A stretch of DNA of 64,000 bases from Choristoneura fumiferana (GCF_025370935.1 NC_133479.1:18196198-18260197), one strand, 5' to 3'; numbered from the stretch's first letter, positions 10,265 to 25,200 are shown. The notes: generated by a model not told the origin, from the letters alone. Translations and numbers: made by a program.

Positions 10265-13200
10265 GTAATAACTTAAAAATCATTATCATCCAAACTTTTA
10301 TGTCAACGCAAGCCTTTAGTTAAGTATATACTTTAAAAAAAGGTTTAGTTTGAGTTTCCCTAGAAACTTAAGATATGAAGATAACTTTGACAGTACAATT
10401 AATAAAAACTTTGTATGTATGTCAAAACTGACTGCGTACATTTTCCTTATAGGAGCGCTCTGCTAACACGGGACCTATTTATGACTTTGTACGGAACCGC
10501 AGGCATGTTAATCCGACTCGCACTTGACCGTTTTTTAGTATAACTTTAAAAATGGTTCCGCACTACATCCGATTCTAATTCGATCCAAATCCGTAAAACT
10601 ATGGTCCGGAGTGGTCATAGACTGTACGATAGTTTGCGCACTAGATCCAATTCTAGTTCTATGACTACTCCCGCGCCACAGTTTAACGGATTTAGCTTGG
10701 ATTCGGATCGGATTGGATTCGGATCGCCGTAGTGTGAAACCGCTCTAACACGTTCCTTTATCTAGATTCGTCCGCGAAGCGACCGGCTTCAACGTGGACA
10801 TGCGCATTGGCATCCATACCGGCAACGTGCTATGCGGCGTGCTGGGGCTGCGCAAGTGGCAGTTTGACGTATGGAGTGATGACGTCACGCTCGCCAACCA
10901 CATGGAATCTGGTGGCATAGCCGGGTGAGTTTAATAGTAGTTTAGTGCCCATTTCTCAAAGGGTCGGCAACGCATCCCTACCTCAACCTTTGGTACGTTA
11001 GTGTAGGTAATTTTTGGTATTAAAAAAGAAAGGTGAAATTTAGACTCTAATTAGGTTTTTCAGGTTTCAAATTACATTGGGGGGCCCATAATAGATTCGA
11101 AGAAAATTGAACTCTAGTAACGTAAGCATTATGTAAGGTACATTACTTTGGGGGCGTGGCCTGGACGGATCCGTCACACGGCAGACGAAAGGTTAAAACT
11201 AATGTTATTGATGTCCTTGGGCGGTGGTGGTGATTGTTTTCCATCAGATGACCCGCTTCCGGGTTTTCCCCCTATCATATTAAAAAAAAACATAGGTTAG
11301 GTGTTCTATGTTCAACGTAAATAAAGACAATGGTGTCATCATCATCATCGGCCTATCTTAGTCCACTGCTGGACATAGGCCTCTCCAGTCGCACGCCACT
11401 GAGCACGATCCTCGGCCACTGAAGCACTGAAGTGGCAGTGGGCCGGCCATATCAGCCGAAGAACCGATAACCGCTGGGGCAAACGAGTTCTTGAGTGGAG
11501 ACCGCGAATCGGCAAGCGTGGCGTAGGGCGCCCTCAGACTAGGTGGAGCGATGATCTTCGCAGGTTAGCTGGCAAGAACTGGATGAGACAATGGTGTATT
11601 TTCTGGGAATTAACAAAATCCTGGTACCTAGATACTTCAATTAAGTAAACTGCAAGATCTAATGGTATACGCGCGATAAGACGCGGCTAAATAGCAGTTT
11701 ATATAATTATTTACTATAGAGAACTATAACCTAATAACGCCTCTTTTTGTGAGCGATACTTTAAAAATGTTCCTATTAACTAAAAGCCTTTCGTATGGAA
11801 TAATTCGATTTTACTAACAGGATGTGTCCAGGGAAAAGCTTTTACGGTATTTTACGGCAATTCACATTGATATAGCTTTTATATTTTGGTACATACAACA
11901 TACACACACACACACACACACACACCATTGTAGTGTTGCTTTTTTGTATGTTTTTATTTACCTATCCCTATGACATATCACATAACCCACCGCCGTAACA
12001 ATATGTAGAGAAACGAAGTAGTTATAATGAAAAAAGTTTTCGTTAATAATTCAAATAGGTTATGCGATTCCAAAGTATAAATGATAATGGAGAGACCAAT
12101 AACGCCAAAGGAATTCGTAACTCTGCCAAATTTCTCTAATTATACATAATTGAATTCTCGCAACCGCTACCTGACACAAAACTCGTAATAATAATGTAGA
12201 ATAATGTAGATACCAAATTTCGTTAGAAAAAAGATTTAAAAAAACAGCTTTTGCAGCTAAAAGCAGCTAGTTTGCAGGTGGTAGGACCTTGTGCAAGGTC
12301 CGCCCGGATTGCTACCACCATCTTGCTCGCTAATCCTGCCGTGAAGCAGCAGTGCTTGCACTGTTGTGCTTCGGCGTGGAGAGTAAGACAGCCGGTGAAA
12401 TTACTGGCACAAGGTATCCCATCTTAGGCCTCTAGGTTGGTAACGCATCTGCAATCCCCCTGGTGTTGCAGGTGTCTATGGGCGGTGGTGATCTCTTACC
12501 ATCAGGAGACCCACTTGCTCGTTTGCCATCCAGTCGAATAAAAAAAAGAAATAAAAAAAGCTAATTACCTAGAATTATTGAAAGAAAAAAGTAAGTATAC
12601 AAATATAGTTAGAATGAGTTTTCGTACAAAAATACTTTAAGTAACTACCTAAGTTAAGGGTTTTAGACCCAGGACGCATTGTGAATTAACATTAGCAGTT
12701 TTAGCATATCGTCTCTGTCTCCAGCGATATTCTAAAGAGAGATAGTACGATAACCCCACTCGCATTGAATCGCACATTTAAGCATTAAAAGAAAAAAAAC
12801 TTAGCTTTGTATGGCAACCGGACAGTGCTAACGTCTTTGTTAACTTATTAAAATTTATGTATTTGGTTCGCGTCGGTTGACTCCGAAGTTCAAAAGTTTT
12901 GACAATAAGTTGAATAAGTTGACCATGGGCTGGTGAATGATCGTAATGTTTAAAAGCATCCGAATACTGTAAAAGAGAATCGTTAAAAATGAATTTTGGC
13001 AAGAATTTTCATTCGAAACTTGAATTCAAGACTACGTCACATCTAGTAGGAGAGCTGGCTACAATACGGTATTTGACTATTTTGTATATGATTTATAAAT
13101 AAAAAAATCACAATGCCTGTTATCGAATAGAGAAACAATTTTTAAGCTACCTTTACAAATAACAAAGTTATAATGGTATGAAATTCAAGATTAGACAGAG

Positions 13201-16200
13201 AAAGACAAACTGGCATGTGACGTCACACGCCAGTACCGCCATACTTGCTGCATAGAGAAAAACGTTTGAGAAAGAGACAGGTATACAGATTTTTCAAAAA
13301 AATCACTATAAATCAATTTTTCAACCGATTTAAATTTTCTCTTCGCTAAACACTATCTGTATATCTATATTTTCAAAGTAATATTAAGATATGGCAAATT
13401 AAGGAGTTGTCAAATACCGTATTTTTGGGTAGGTATTTGATGTAAGCTGAAAACTTGCCCAATACCTCTCCTAATTATACCCCAACACGGAACTGCAGAC
13501 CTGGCTGGTAAGTAGCAGGGCTAAATCAACCCCTAAATTTTTAATAAAAAAAATAAGTCAGACGATTTAGTCGGGAAGGGATTGCCAGGCGCGTGAAAAA
13601 ATATTTTGCAAAAAAAATTAAAAATGTATTTGAGGCAACTTGAAATTTGGGGGTTATTTATAACTAAAAAATAATATTTTAAAAAGACATCATTTTGGTG
13701 GGACTTTCCACGGCAAGTTTTTAACCGTTTTCGATTTAGGTTTCTAAATATAGCTGCTGAATTTAATCAGAGTGTATTCTTATCCCTTAAGCTGTATACG
13801 AAATTGAGACGCTTGTTTCTAATTTTTTATTGCTTTTAGTTTTTAACGTTGTGTTTCGTTTCAGTCGGGTGCACATAACGAAAGCCACCCAGCTGCAGCT
13901 CGGCGGGAGGTTCGAGGTGGAGCCGGGTGACGGAGCCTCCCGGGAGGGGTACTTGGCTGACCACAAGGTGGAGACGTACCTTATTATACCTCCCAAGGTA
14001 AGACTTTAATTATAATAAAGTAGCTTTAGCCCACGTTTGACATCTACACATGAGAAACATTTACTATAATAATACCTAGTTAGTAATGAAAATTCATGTG
14101 TGAAATTACATTGAAATTTACCACGAGCTTTACGAGGAAGGAAAGGAAAACATCGTGAAAAAACCTGCAATGCAATTCAATAGTGTGTGTGAAGTTCCCA
14201 ATCCGCACTGAGCCCGCGTGGGAATTACGACCATAATGTTTCAAAATGAATAAAAAAAATCGAAATAGGTATGAAAAACGATAATTGTATGGAGTATAAA
14301 GGGAAACAGAATATTATTTGTTGCAATAGTGTACGTCGTAAGGTGTTAAATAGACGGTAATACAATAGCAATGGGGTATATTTTAAAGGAAGCTTTATAA
14401 AGATAAATAGAGCAAAATGACTCAATAATGTTTTTAACACAATACAAAAAATCTTTTTTTTTACGATAAGTACCTGGTTTTTTTTTTAAAAACTTCAGTT
14501 CATTCCTATTTTGCACCTAAGTTTTTTCTAATAGTGAACGACGTTGTCTTAATTATTTTCCAACGTTAATTAATTCATTGCCTGAAAATACATCAGCAAG
14601 ATACAAACCATCGTAAACTCCAGGTATGACTATAAAATCAAAGATAAAACCCACTGTCTCAAACATAAAATCATTCATACATAACCATACCATCCATACA
14701 CGTCAATCTGTATTCACACGCACAATTCCAAACTTCTCCGCTCGCAAGCTAAAGCCTCTCCCAGTTCCAATAAACGCGTAACCTTATTTTAGATCCTCGA
14801 ATATCCAAATACGTCGAGCTATCTGTGCCTGCATCGAACCAAATTAAGGCTGATAACCCTCCAGTAATCCAATCTTAAGATCAAAGCGTTCGATACTGGA
14901 TTGTCTTAATTGTAGCAAGTTGGAAGGGTTAGGTTCGGCGTATCCTGGGGCTGGTCTTATAGTCCGCAGTTGGAAATTCGAACTTCGTATCGTGTCGTCA
15001 CGTTCACGCTAATAGTATTTGATGGAAAAGGGAGAAGGACGGTATAATGCAAACTTGAAATTTGGAATGTGGGACCTTTGTTACTTGATTGTCTTTGAAA
15101 CGATATTGGTTATGATACGCCATAGAAGAGGCGCGCCGCGGAGGCGATAAGAATCCGAGCAAACATAGTAATGATCATTATAGTACCCGGTGTACTGCCG
15201 TTTCGGCAAAATATGTTTCGCCAAATTTCACTTCCCAAAAAACTTATCGCATTCGTTTAGCATATTAACATTTCGCATTTTATTCATTTGGTCAAATTAT
15301 CATTTGGCATGATTTTACATTATCAAGTTTTATTATGACAAACGTTTAGTAAGCAAACGTTTTCTTTTGGCTAATATTATATTAAAAAAAATGTTGTTCA
15401 AAATAACGTTTCGTACACGAACCAACCACAGGAACCAACTGCTACCAGAAAAGTAGGTTAGGTTAGGTTAGAACCACGCCCCCCACAGAAACGAACTGCT
15501 ATCAGAAAAGTAGGTTAGGTTAGAACTGCGTCCCCCACAGAAACGAACTGCTACCAGAAAAGTAGGTTATTATGCCATGCAATATATTTTGGGAAGAGTG
15601 CTTTATGCCAAACGATACATTTGACTAAATAATACTTGGTTATATGAAACATGACTAAGTAATTATTTTCGAAACACTGTATAGTTGCAATAAGCTGTTT
15701 TAGCAAATGATTTTTTGCCAAATGATATTTTGAGTAAAATGTTTTGGGATGTGATACTTTGGGAAAAGTTTTTTGCCCATACATTAGTAATCCATAGTGC
15801 CTCGCCACTAAGAAATCAATCCTGACACATTGCACAACTATGAAGTTCCTGATTATTGTTATTGTCAATCAAAAAATGCTAAACTGTACTCTGTCGCACG
15901 CAACAAGTAACCATTGTATTTTGTCTGTGATCCATATTGTTAATATTCAGAAACTTCATAGTTTTGCAATGTGTCAGGATTTACTTCATAACGGCCGTTG
16001 AATATATAGTGATACAATGCGTGCTTATTTTATCTTAAAGGAAAAGAAAGATCGTATTTGTGTAACACAGTATGAAAATGTACCTATTTATTTGAACCTT
16101 TACGACTTATACCTACCGCAACTCGCACTATACTTCGTTTTTTTTAGAATTAGAAAAAAGGTAAACAATCTTGACGAGTCTTTTTATTGAAAAACGTTTT

Positions 16201-19200
16201 TACATAAACAGTTACTATTACATAGTATTAAAAGCATGTAAAATGATCATATGTCCTTGCTAATTGTTAAGTATTTGTTGTGGCTTATTTTTCAAAAGTG
16301 TTTTTCAATAAAAAGACACGTCAAGATCGCTTTCCTTCTTTCTAATGCTAAAAAAACGAAGTATTTATGTTTCTGGCACCGTCTAGGCTGTTTGTCTGGC
16401 ATTGTATCGTATATGGAATGAAAGCGCTAGACGGTGAAAATTTAATATTTAGGCTATAAGTAAATATTTCAGCAGAATGGGTATAAAATATTGTTGTAGA
16501 TACGGGGTCTTTGCGTATTCTGTGGGGTATAAAAACAGCTTGAAACATTGTTTTGAAATTATTGCTGAAAGCTTTGCAGAATAATGCCGAGAGTTATAGA
16601 TATTACAAACGATAGTCTTAAGTACTTATTCAAAAAGTCTTACCTAACCAGTCCTTATTACTTTTTTCATTTTCCATACTCTTTATTAATAAATATGGCC
16701 AAATGTACTTAGATTAATTTATCATCCTCGAAGCTTAAAAGATATGGTCAATTCTAGCTGGCCATTTTATGAAATATAATGGTTGCATGAAAATGCTCGG
16801 ACTCGGACACAGCATAGTCATCAATTCTGAGATCTGGCCACGACTGTTATCTGCATCAAGAGTTATAGTAGCTCAAGACTTTTCATTCTTGAGTGACTTA
16901 TGTCCAGTAGAGTGATACACACACACACACACACACACACATTACATCGCGGCCTATATACGTCCCACTTCTGGGCACAGGCCTCCTCTCAGAAGGTCAG
17001 CAGAAGGATGTATCATAATAAAATTATTTACCGCAAATTTCACTCGGAGATGTACATTCGATCTTTAATAAAATACTTACAGTTTTCACTGAAATGGCAT
17101 TCACCTTTCCAGAAACCTTCAGGCATGTCAGAGAATGGCCGTCTCTCCGTGTGCACCGTCGATCGCAAAGCCAGCATCGTGTCGTCAATATACAACGACG
17201 TGTCGCCGACCAAACCGAGGGACAATATCAGTCCTGTGCCGTCGCAGCACAGCATCGAAGATGCCGCTCCCAGAGTGGTCCGGACCGAGTCCTTGAGGAC
17301 TACGATTGGGGGTCCTGGAGGTATGATTGCTGTTAAAAATATTAACATTCTCATTATCATATCAACCGTTGAAGGTCCACTGCTGGAAATAGGCCTCCCC
17401 TCATTAAGAATCTAATTGAACAAAAATCAGTTATTATGGACTAGTTTACTTAAGTATAGGGTACTGTAATAAGAATAAATTGAAAAAGTCAGAAAAGAAA
17501 TGCTGAGCTAGAGATCGAACACGGGTCTTCGGCAGTCCGGGCCAGGGGTTTTTTTATAGACTATGCTTCGGCTGCTTAAAATCTGCTGCTTCCTGTATGA
17601 TACAACTCCATTGGTGCTGCTGACTGACAGAATATGCTAAAACACTCTTTCCCATCTACTTACCAAAGATTGAACTTCAGATAATACGGTTTTCCTATTA
17701 GAAACAAAAAGAAAATATACCGTATCTACCTAGAACAAAGTGAAAAAAATCAAGAAAGATAAACCGGGCACGGGAATTGAACCTAGGGGGGCTGCTACAA
17801 AATTCGAAAATCGAAGTTCGTAACGTGCTGTCGCTCTCACTCTCGTATTAAATAATATTAGCGTTAGCGGGTCGGCAAGATATGAAATTTGAATTTTGCA
17901 CTTGATAGTATAGGGCCAGATTCTTACCTCGTCACGCCGTGATGCAATGTGTTTTTGCTATTTTGCCTTTTGCACATTGCCCGGGCTGCGATGACTTCTT
18001 ATAATTTCACCGGCTGTCTTTTCACTGGTTGTATCTAATTTTCTGAATCCAGCTTTCCAAAACTCAGTTTTTGTTAAGACTTTACAAGACACATTCCTTA
18101 ATTAGACCTTTCGTTATCCCTTATTTGAAAACAAAATAGAAAGGGCGAGTTTCAATATTAGTTTTAGGTCGTCGAGTTGGAAGCTAGCTGCACAGAATAT
18201 TACGCTTCAGTAGATAAATAAAATAGATTAACGAGGAAGATAACTTGTTTCAAAGCTAACTACTTGAATCTAGTTTACGAAGTATTTTACTACATAAGCC
18301 GGAGACATAAGCTAAGGAACTAACTGAAATTTATTAAAATAGTTTTCTCTTTTACGGTATTATCTTAGAAATCATTATTTTCATTCAGTATCTATGAATA
18401 AATATACTTAACATGTTTTTGTAAAAACTTTACTTTCAATGAAAGCTATTTTTGTGGAATGTACTTGCGTTGTCATCCAAATCACATTATTTGTACCAAA
18501 CAAGTTAAGCCAACCACTAGACGTGCGATATTCAATGTGCAAAATTCAATTTTCCAACAAAAAAAAAATCAATTCAATGAAAAGCTAGTTAAAATTAAAC
18601 GACGCAAGTTGTGTAAAATACTAAAATTATGAGAGGTTTACTCGAAATCAAATAGATTTTTTTTCTTCACAGATCTTAGCAGACGAGCTTCAGTAAAAGT
18701 AGATTGCGCTAAAATAGTAGCGTTTGACAGTCAAGCGACGAGTCCGGGTGAAGGTCTGGGCAATGGAGTAGTACCTGTTAATAATAAGCCTAAAAGCCGA
18801 AGTGGGTCTATCATTGGGGCAATTAGCCCTATTATGGGCACAGGTAAGTTACTTTTGTAGCAAACAGACTACTTAATTAAAAAGAATAAAAAACTAAATT
18901 GCTTGTATTTACGATTGAAGCCATTTCTTCTAAATAGAAGCTGCCTAAGTTCCTTACTGTCTAATAAGGAAGTGTGTAAAAAAACAAATAGGCTTAAAAA
19001 ATCCTTAGGGATGTAGTTTTACCAAGTGCAGTTTCTTCATTAAACTTTGCTTTACTTATTTTTATAAGTTTAATTGTTTCTTTGTCTTTCTTTAGAGAAT
19101 ACCTCTGGACTAGAACTATGTTTTGATTTTGACCAAATGGACTTGGTACCGCCAAATCTATTTGCTAGAATGCTAAGTACTGTCTCCACAGAATCGCAGT

Positions 19201-22200
19201 CGCCAAGTTAGTCTTGGAAACCGACTTGTTCATGATCCTTGTGGTTAACATCTGTTGCTTTTGTTGAGTGGTCCCTTTTTGAAAATTTTGTCATTAGTTT
19301 AGTACACCGTTATGTTACAAGCTTCTTTCTTTAATTCAGCATGTAGCCTTTTTAATTCTAAATTTCATTTTCCTCTCCCAAATTCATTTTTGGTCACTTT
19401 TTCTCCAAAATACATATTTCGACACTACTTAAAAAAAAACTCTTACTTACCTCAAAATCGATATTTTTTCCGAATGAACTTTATGTACATTATTTTAAAG
19501 GTTAATTTTGTTGACGTATTGATTTGATATATGAGATTTTTACAAAGTAGTGACGATTTCTATTTTTGAAAGCATGAAAGTTTATGATCTTGAATTTAAT
19601 TTTTAGCAATACCGGGTGTGCCGAGTAGATCTCGCCCATCGAGTAAAATGACAAAGTATGTTGAATGCTGGGGAGCCGACAAGCCCTTTGCTAACATCAC
19701 TGATTCCACACTTGCCAAAAATATTGGTATTTCTGTACGTATAATTTTATATTTAATTTTGTACTAGACCTACAGTTACAAATCGATTGTAGGCATTGTA
19801 GAAATAATCTGAAGTCCAAAGAGTGAAACAAATGCTAGTAATAAATTCCTTGAAAATTTTGGAAAACTGTTTTTTAGTGCACCTACGACTGTCAAAGATT
19901 ATGCCAAATTTAAAATCTTCAATTGTTCCAATAGTAGATTGGGCATTATTTTTGTCTTAGTCTGCCAGACAACCAATCTGTACGTAGTAATTTATAAGTA
20001 TAGATTTCAAAATGTTTGTTACTTGCTAGCAATTGTAAAGCCTGCTAAATTGCACATTTTGCTATAACTAAAGGCCTGTTAGTATGCTGATTTGGGACCA
20101 TTTCTTTCTTTTCAGTCTTTTTTTTAACACTTGCCTTTATCTTAAAGTTGACTGAAGCTGTTATTTCACCTTTTCAGAGTCTTGCAATGATAGAACAAAA
20201 TTTGCTGCCACAACGAACGACATGCTGCGATTGTACTCGTAGGTGAGTTATATTTGCTGTTATTGCACCTATACTATTGTTATTTTTTGGATTAGTCATG
20301 TAATTATAAGGTTTACATTAAATCATCCCGAAAATCTAATTAAAATACATTAGTCATGACTGAAGTTTTAATGATAATTACTTGAAATATTAGCTAAGCT
20401 GTTGAAACCTGCTGCCAATGTGTGTGAGCCTGGGTTTACCATCTTTGTGTTTTTATGTAAAAAGTTTCATTGTTTAAAAAACTGGTCAAGAGCGTGTCGG
20501 ACACGCCCGAAATAAGGTTCCGTAGCTATTACAACAAAAAATAAGTAATATTTTTCTAAGGATTTCGTATTTTGTACGGAATATTCCAAGTTTAGGTATA
20601 TTTTATACCTTAGGCTGCTATTTACTCTTAAACTACTAATAATTCTCAAGAAAACTTAACCGTTATAGTTTTCCTTATAAGTTTGATATACTTACTACCA
20701 TCCTGAATTTTTTCAAATTTTTCCACCCACCGGTTTAGATTTTAGAGGGGGGGGGGACGCTCGACTTTAATGAAAATTTTCACTTTAAAGTTGAATATTT
20801 TGCAAGCAAATCACTGAATCGAAAAATCGTTTTAGCAACCCCCTAACCCCCTGGTTTTAAAAGACCTATTCAACGATACCCCACACTACAAGGTTGGATG
20901 AGAAATAAAAACACCCCCACTTTACGTCTATGGGAGGTACACTAAATAAATTTTTTTTTGATTTTTTTATTGTACCATTTTATCGGCATAGTTTACATAA
21001 TTATATTTAAGTTTAAATATATATTTGTGCAAAATTACAGCTTTCTAGCATTGATAGTCCCTGAGCAAAGCCGCGGACGAACAGACAGACAGACAGACAG
21101 ACATGGCGAAACTATAAGGGTGCCATTTTGGCTACGGAACCCTAAAAACAGCTCAGTTTTAGCTAAGGGTATTTTAATGTGTATTCCCATTTTCATCTTT
21201 AGTAGTAACACGGAGGGTATGAGCCGCGCCACTCTCTGGTTCAAGAGCAGCAGCCAAGAGCGACAATATCGCAACCAGCCCGATGCGCACTTCAAGTACA
21301 ACGTCGCGTGCGCAGCCGCCCTGTTTTTGCTGCTTGCGCTGATACAGCTACTCACCGTGCGAACGTAAGTCGTCATCGTCGTTATTGGTATTAGATTAAT
21401 AATTTCTATGATTGGTTCTTTGGAGTCTTTTTGTATTTATATCAACTCCAAATTTGTTACTTTTACGGGTATCCCGTGAAACCATATCGAAAATTGATAC
21501 CCGTAAAAGTAACAAATTTGGAGTTGATATAAATACAAAAAGACTCCAAAAACCAATCATAATTTGATTGCTTAGTAGCGACGTCTCTTGTCTGGGTGTG
21601 CGGTTAGTTCCGAAAGAATGTGACGTCTCTCGATGAGAGCGGAACATAGATGTCGCTAGTGCTGCTGCTTAAGTAGCGTAGTAGAAATAAGCAACCTGAG
21701 ATATGTATGCATAGAAAAAATTCGTGTCTAGATTCCTGTCCAGCGGTGGTGTAGGGGTTATAGCACGCAGCACGGATTGCTGAGGACCTGGGCTCGATTC
21801 CCAGCGCTGGTCTGTTTTTCTCGTTTTACTGTGCATCCATATCACAGTTTTATTTTCGATAATAATTTCTACTTCACTGCTAGATTTGACAGCAATATTA
21901 AACAGTATTATTTCATCACCATCGACATCACATATACATGTTATATTCCTCATTTCCTACATGAACTTTTCTTATTTTGCATCTCTGTCGTCATCACCAA
22001 AAGCAGTGTCACAACTATCACATCACAATCATTATCTTAAAAAAACATACTGAAGGATGAATCTTTACCAACCAGACCGACCAGATACTGGTCAGATCCA
22101 TTCTGGCTGCAGCTAAGAACGATCAAAATGCAACCAGCCCCATGGGCACTCTGTCGAGTGCGGCGCTGCGCTGTTATTACTGCAGGCGCTTATACCATGG

Positions 22201-25200
22201 GGTATACATGGTGCTTGCGTTTTTACAGCTGCTCGCCATGCGGTCCTGAGTCATCATCATCATCATCATCGTCCCTCACATTAGTACCAGCATCATTTAA
22301 GATAACTTTATTGAAATTAACAATATTACCATCATAATCATCTTCCCCTAATTTTTGGAATCTGCTCTGTAAAACTTACCATCTTAATTTTTTTTATATT
22401 ACCTTTCTTTACTTTCAGAGGCATCGTCCTCTACGCATCCTTCGGCCCGACTCTGTTCACACTGATGGTATTCGTATATTTATCATGGTACGACGATCAA
22501 TTCCGACTGCGACCGCAGTCCAATGTGCCCATAATGACTGATGACATCTATGCTGACAACTGCACTAAGCCTGGTCAGGTGGGTGAATGTCAACAGATAT
22601 AATGACATTATAAATATAATGTTTTTGGTTAAGCCTGATAAGTCCCGGGTGTGTAATACATAAGTGAAAATCATGAAAGTTTAAAACACTGCGTCTTTGA
22701 AATTTAAATTTTAAACTATGCATTTTTAGGTGGTGACTAACAACAGGTATATCAGAATTACAATGTTTCTGGTTTCCGTTCTACTGATTGGTGCGTGCGC
22801 AGTCATAAATTTAGTAAGTAATTTTTGCCCATCAGCAAATCTATAAAAATTACAGTAGTTATAAATTAGCGTAATACCAAAGAGATACTGAAGACCACGA
22901 ACTAAAAAAAAATACTTTGCTCACCCGCGGCCTCTGACTCTGTAGATCACGGTTGAGCAAAGTAGGCATCTAATTGTTTTTCCTTCATTGATATGGACCT
23001 CCGCAAAGTTACGCCTGATTCAATAAATTACTGAAGACCATGGCTCCTATAAAAGTACCACTTTTCTCAGTTTCAGCCAGAATTCGTTGAAGAATTAACT
23101 GTAGCACCAAGAGCAGCAGCGGCCAACTTTACTGATGTGCGGGTCACGGTCAGCAACCAAACGACGCTGACCGCTGAGAAGGTTTTCGAGTTAGAAGCAG
23201 CACCGGTACAATTTCACACGTTGTTTTACACACACTCCCTGTTAATTTAATATTGTGGTTTTCTTTTGCCTTCCATACTGCGGTGATGCAGTCCGGAGTT
23301 CGTTGGCGGTAGGGAGCGCTGCTGTTCACTCTCATTTCAGGTCCCTTAGCCACCATTTACGACACTTAAAAATAAAAAAATGTAAAACTGGGCACGGTAC
23401 GGAGTTCCGACGGCCGTTAATACAATATAACTATATAACAATTAAATTATGTCTATTTACATAAAACTATCATAAAGTGAAGCGCAAGACCGGTCTGAGT
23501 GGAAAGCCTTGAGGGAGGCTTATGTCCAGCAGTGGACGTCTTTCGGCTGACATGGTGATGATGATGATGATCATAAAGTTGAAACACCTAGTTACATAAA
23601 ACTATAACAAATTATTTAAATTAGCCCTCTTAGTCAAGGTCCTAAATATGCTGGCAGCGTTGCCTATTTGAACAGCTAAGCTACCTAATTCTTAGTTCGA
23701 GGAAGCTGCCAGCTCTTCGATCCCCTGTGACAAAGCCTGTGACGTCTACTAACCTCTCAGTTATTTCTTAAAACTTATATTGTGGCCCACAGCTGGGCAA
23801 AAGCCTCACCTTTTTTTTCCACTCGTCTCTGCTTTTGGCGAAATCTTAAGCTTACACGTTTTCATTTCCAGAGCTATCTCTACAGTTCGGTGCTGACTCT
23901 AGCATCAATATCGGTGTTTCTGCGAGTGGGTTTCGTTCTGAAACTAGCAGTCATGGGTCTTGCTCTGTCAACGCACATCGCTTTATTCGCATCAGCGCCA
24001 CTCTTCACACACACCCATGATGGTTTGGATACTGAGTGAGTTCACATTATTTTTGACCAGCGACCTGCCCCTGCTTCCCTTTCCCCAAAATTACTCCCAT
24101 GCGGAATACTGACTCACTTAGTAGTTACATTCATTAAGTATAAATTAGGCTCCACTCTTTACAATGTTGCGGAGCCGCAACGCTGTTTTTCAGTGAGACA
24201 GCAAACAAAACTGGAAAACTTGATTCTTAATATTCACCGTATCCACGTCACCCACGTGAAAATGAAAGCCAAAGGCCATGGGACACTGTGTCATGCCTCC
24301 GTAATATAAGGCAGTGAACCGGCATAAAGAGTGTAGAAGAGCTATTGAAGGTGGCTATGGACAGGACGAGATTGTGGCAGTATAAGAAGAAGATGTCGTT
24401 CACGTAACTAAAATTCCATCAACATCATCAAATTTTTATTGTCAACGCCTTTTTTTAAATTCCAGGTTCTCAATGCTCCCATACGCGACCAAAGCCGGCC
24501 TGGTGCTGGTATTCGTTGCGGCTCTGCTTCATATCCTGGATCGTCAGATTGAGTTCACCTCCAGAACCGACTTCCTTTGGAAGGACAAGCTCAAGTTAGA
24601 GCAGGAGGAAGTGGAAACCATGAGAGGGATTAATAAGGTCAGTTGAGGCGCTCCGAGGGTTTGATTTTTTTGTAATAAATAAATAAATAAACATGGGACA
24701 CCTGATACCAATTGAAACAGTCCCAAACTAAGCAAAGCTTTTACTATGGACTAGGCAACGGTTTTGGCTGAAGAGGCGCAGAAAGTTTCCATTTCTATTT
24801 TCAAGACGAGCCAAGCGAAGCGCAAGGGCACTATCTACCCTTTCTCGGAAATGTAGATTTTTAAGTTCAAAACCGCACGGAAAGAGTTTAAAAGATTGAA
24901 TAGATTTAAAGGTTCAAGCCCATATGACGAATTGCAAAAGGTTCGTGCGGCCGACTCGCCAGTTTAGTCCACGGTTTGCACGCCTACGAGATTAATAGCG
25001 GGAAAACGCTGCTACGCGCTACGAACTACTCGCTACGAGCTACTGCTGTAAAATTTCGTCGCAACTTTAGTGTAAAATTAGGGCTTATAGATTTAGAGCT
25101 GGGCACGTAGGGTTAGAAACTTGGCTCTACAAGAGATCTGATTACTTTTTGACAGTGCGAGCTACATGGTCTCGTCTTGGCAATATTTAACATGAAATGT

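Noticed and set aside
15420..15530. GGTTAGG repeats as a possible telomere-like tract
   Set aside because: Only two or three units, inside repeat family X and repeated at 36470-36600; not a telomeric array.
15425..15570. Possible CRISPR-like array (repeated GAACTGCTACCAGAAAAGTAGGTT units)
   Set aside because: Spacers are near-identical, the unit is part of a dispersed insect repeat, and the genome is eukaryotic.
16900..17415. 171-codon frame as a stand-alone gene
   Set aside because: Only 17113-17320 is coding (cyclase exon 4); the rest is microsatellite, retroposon scrap and intron.
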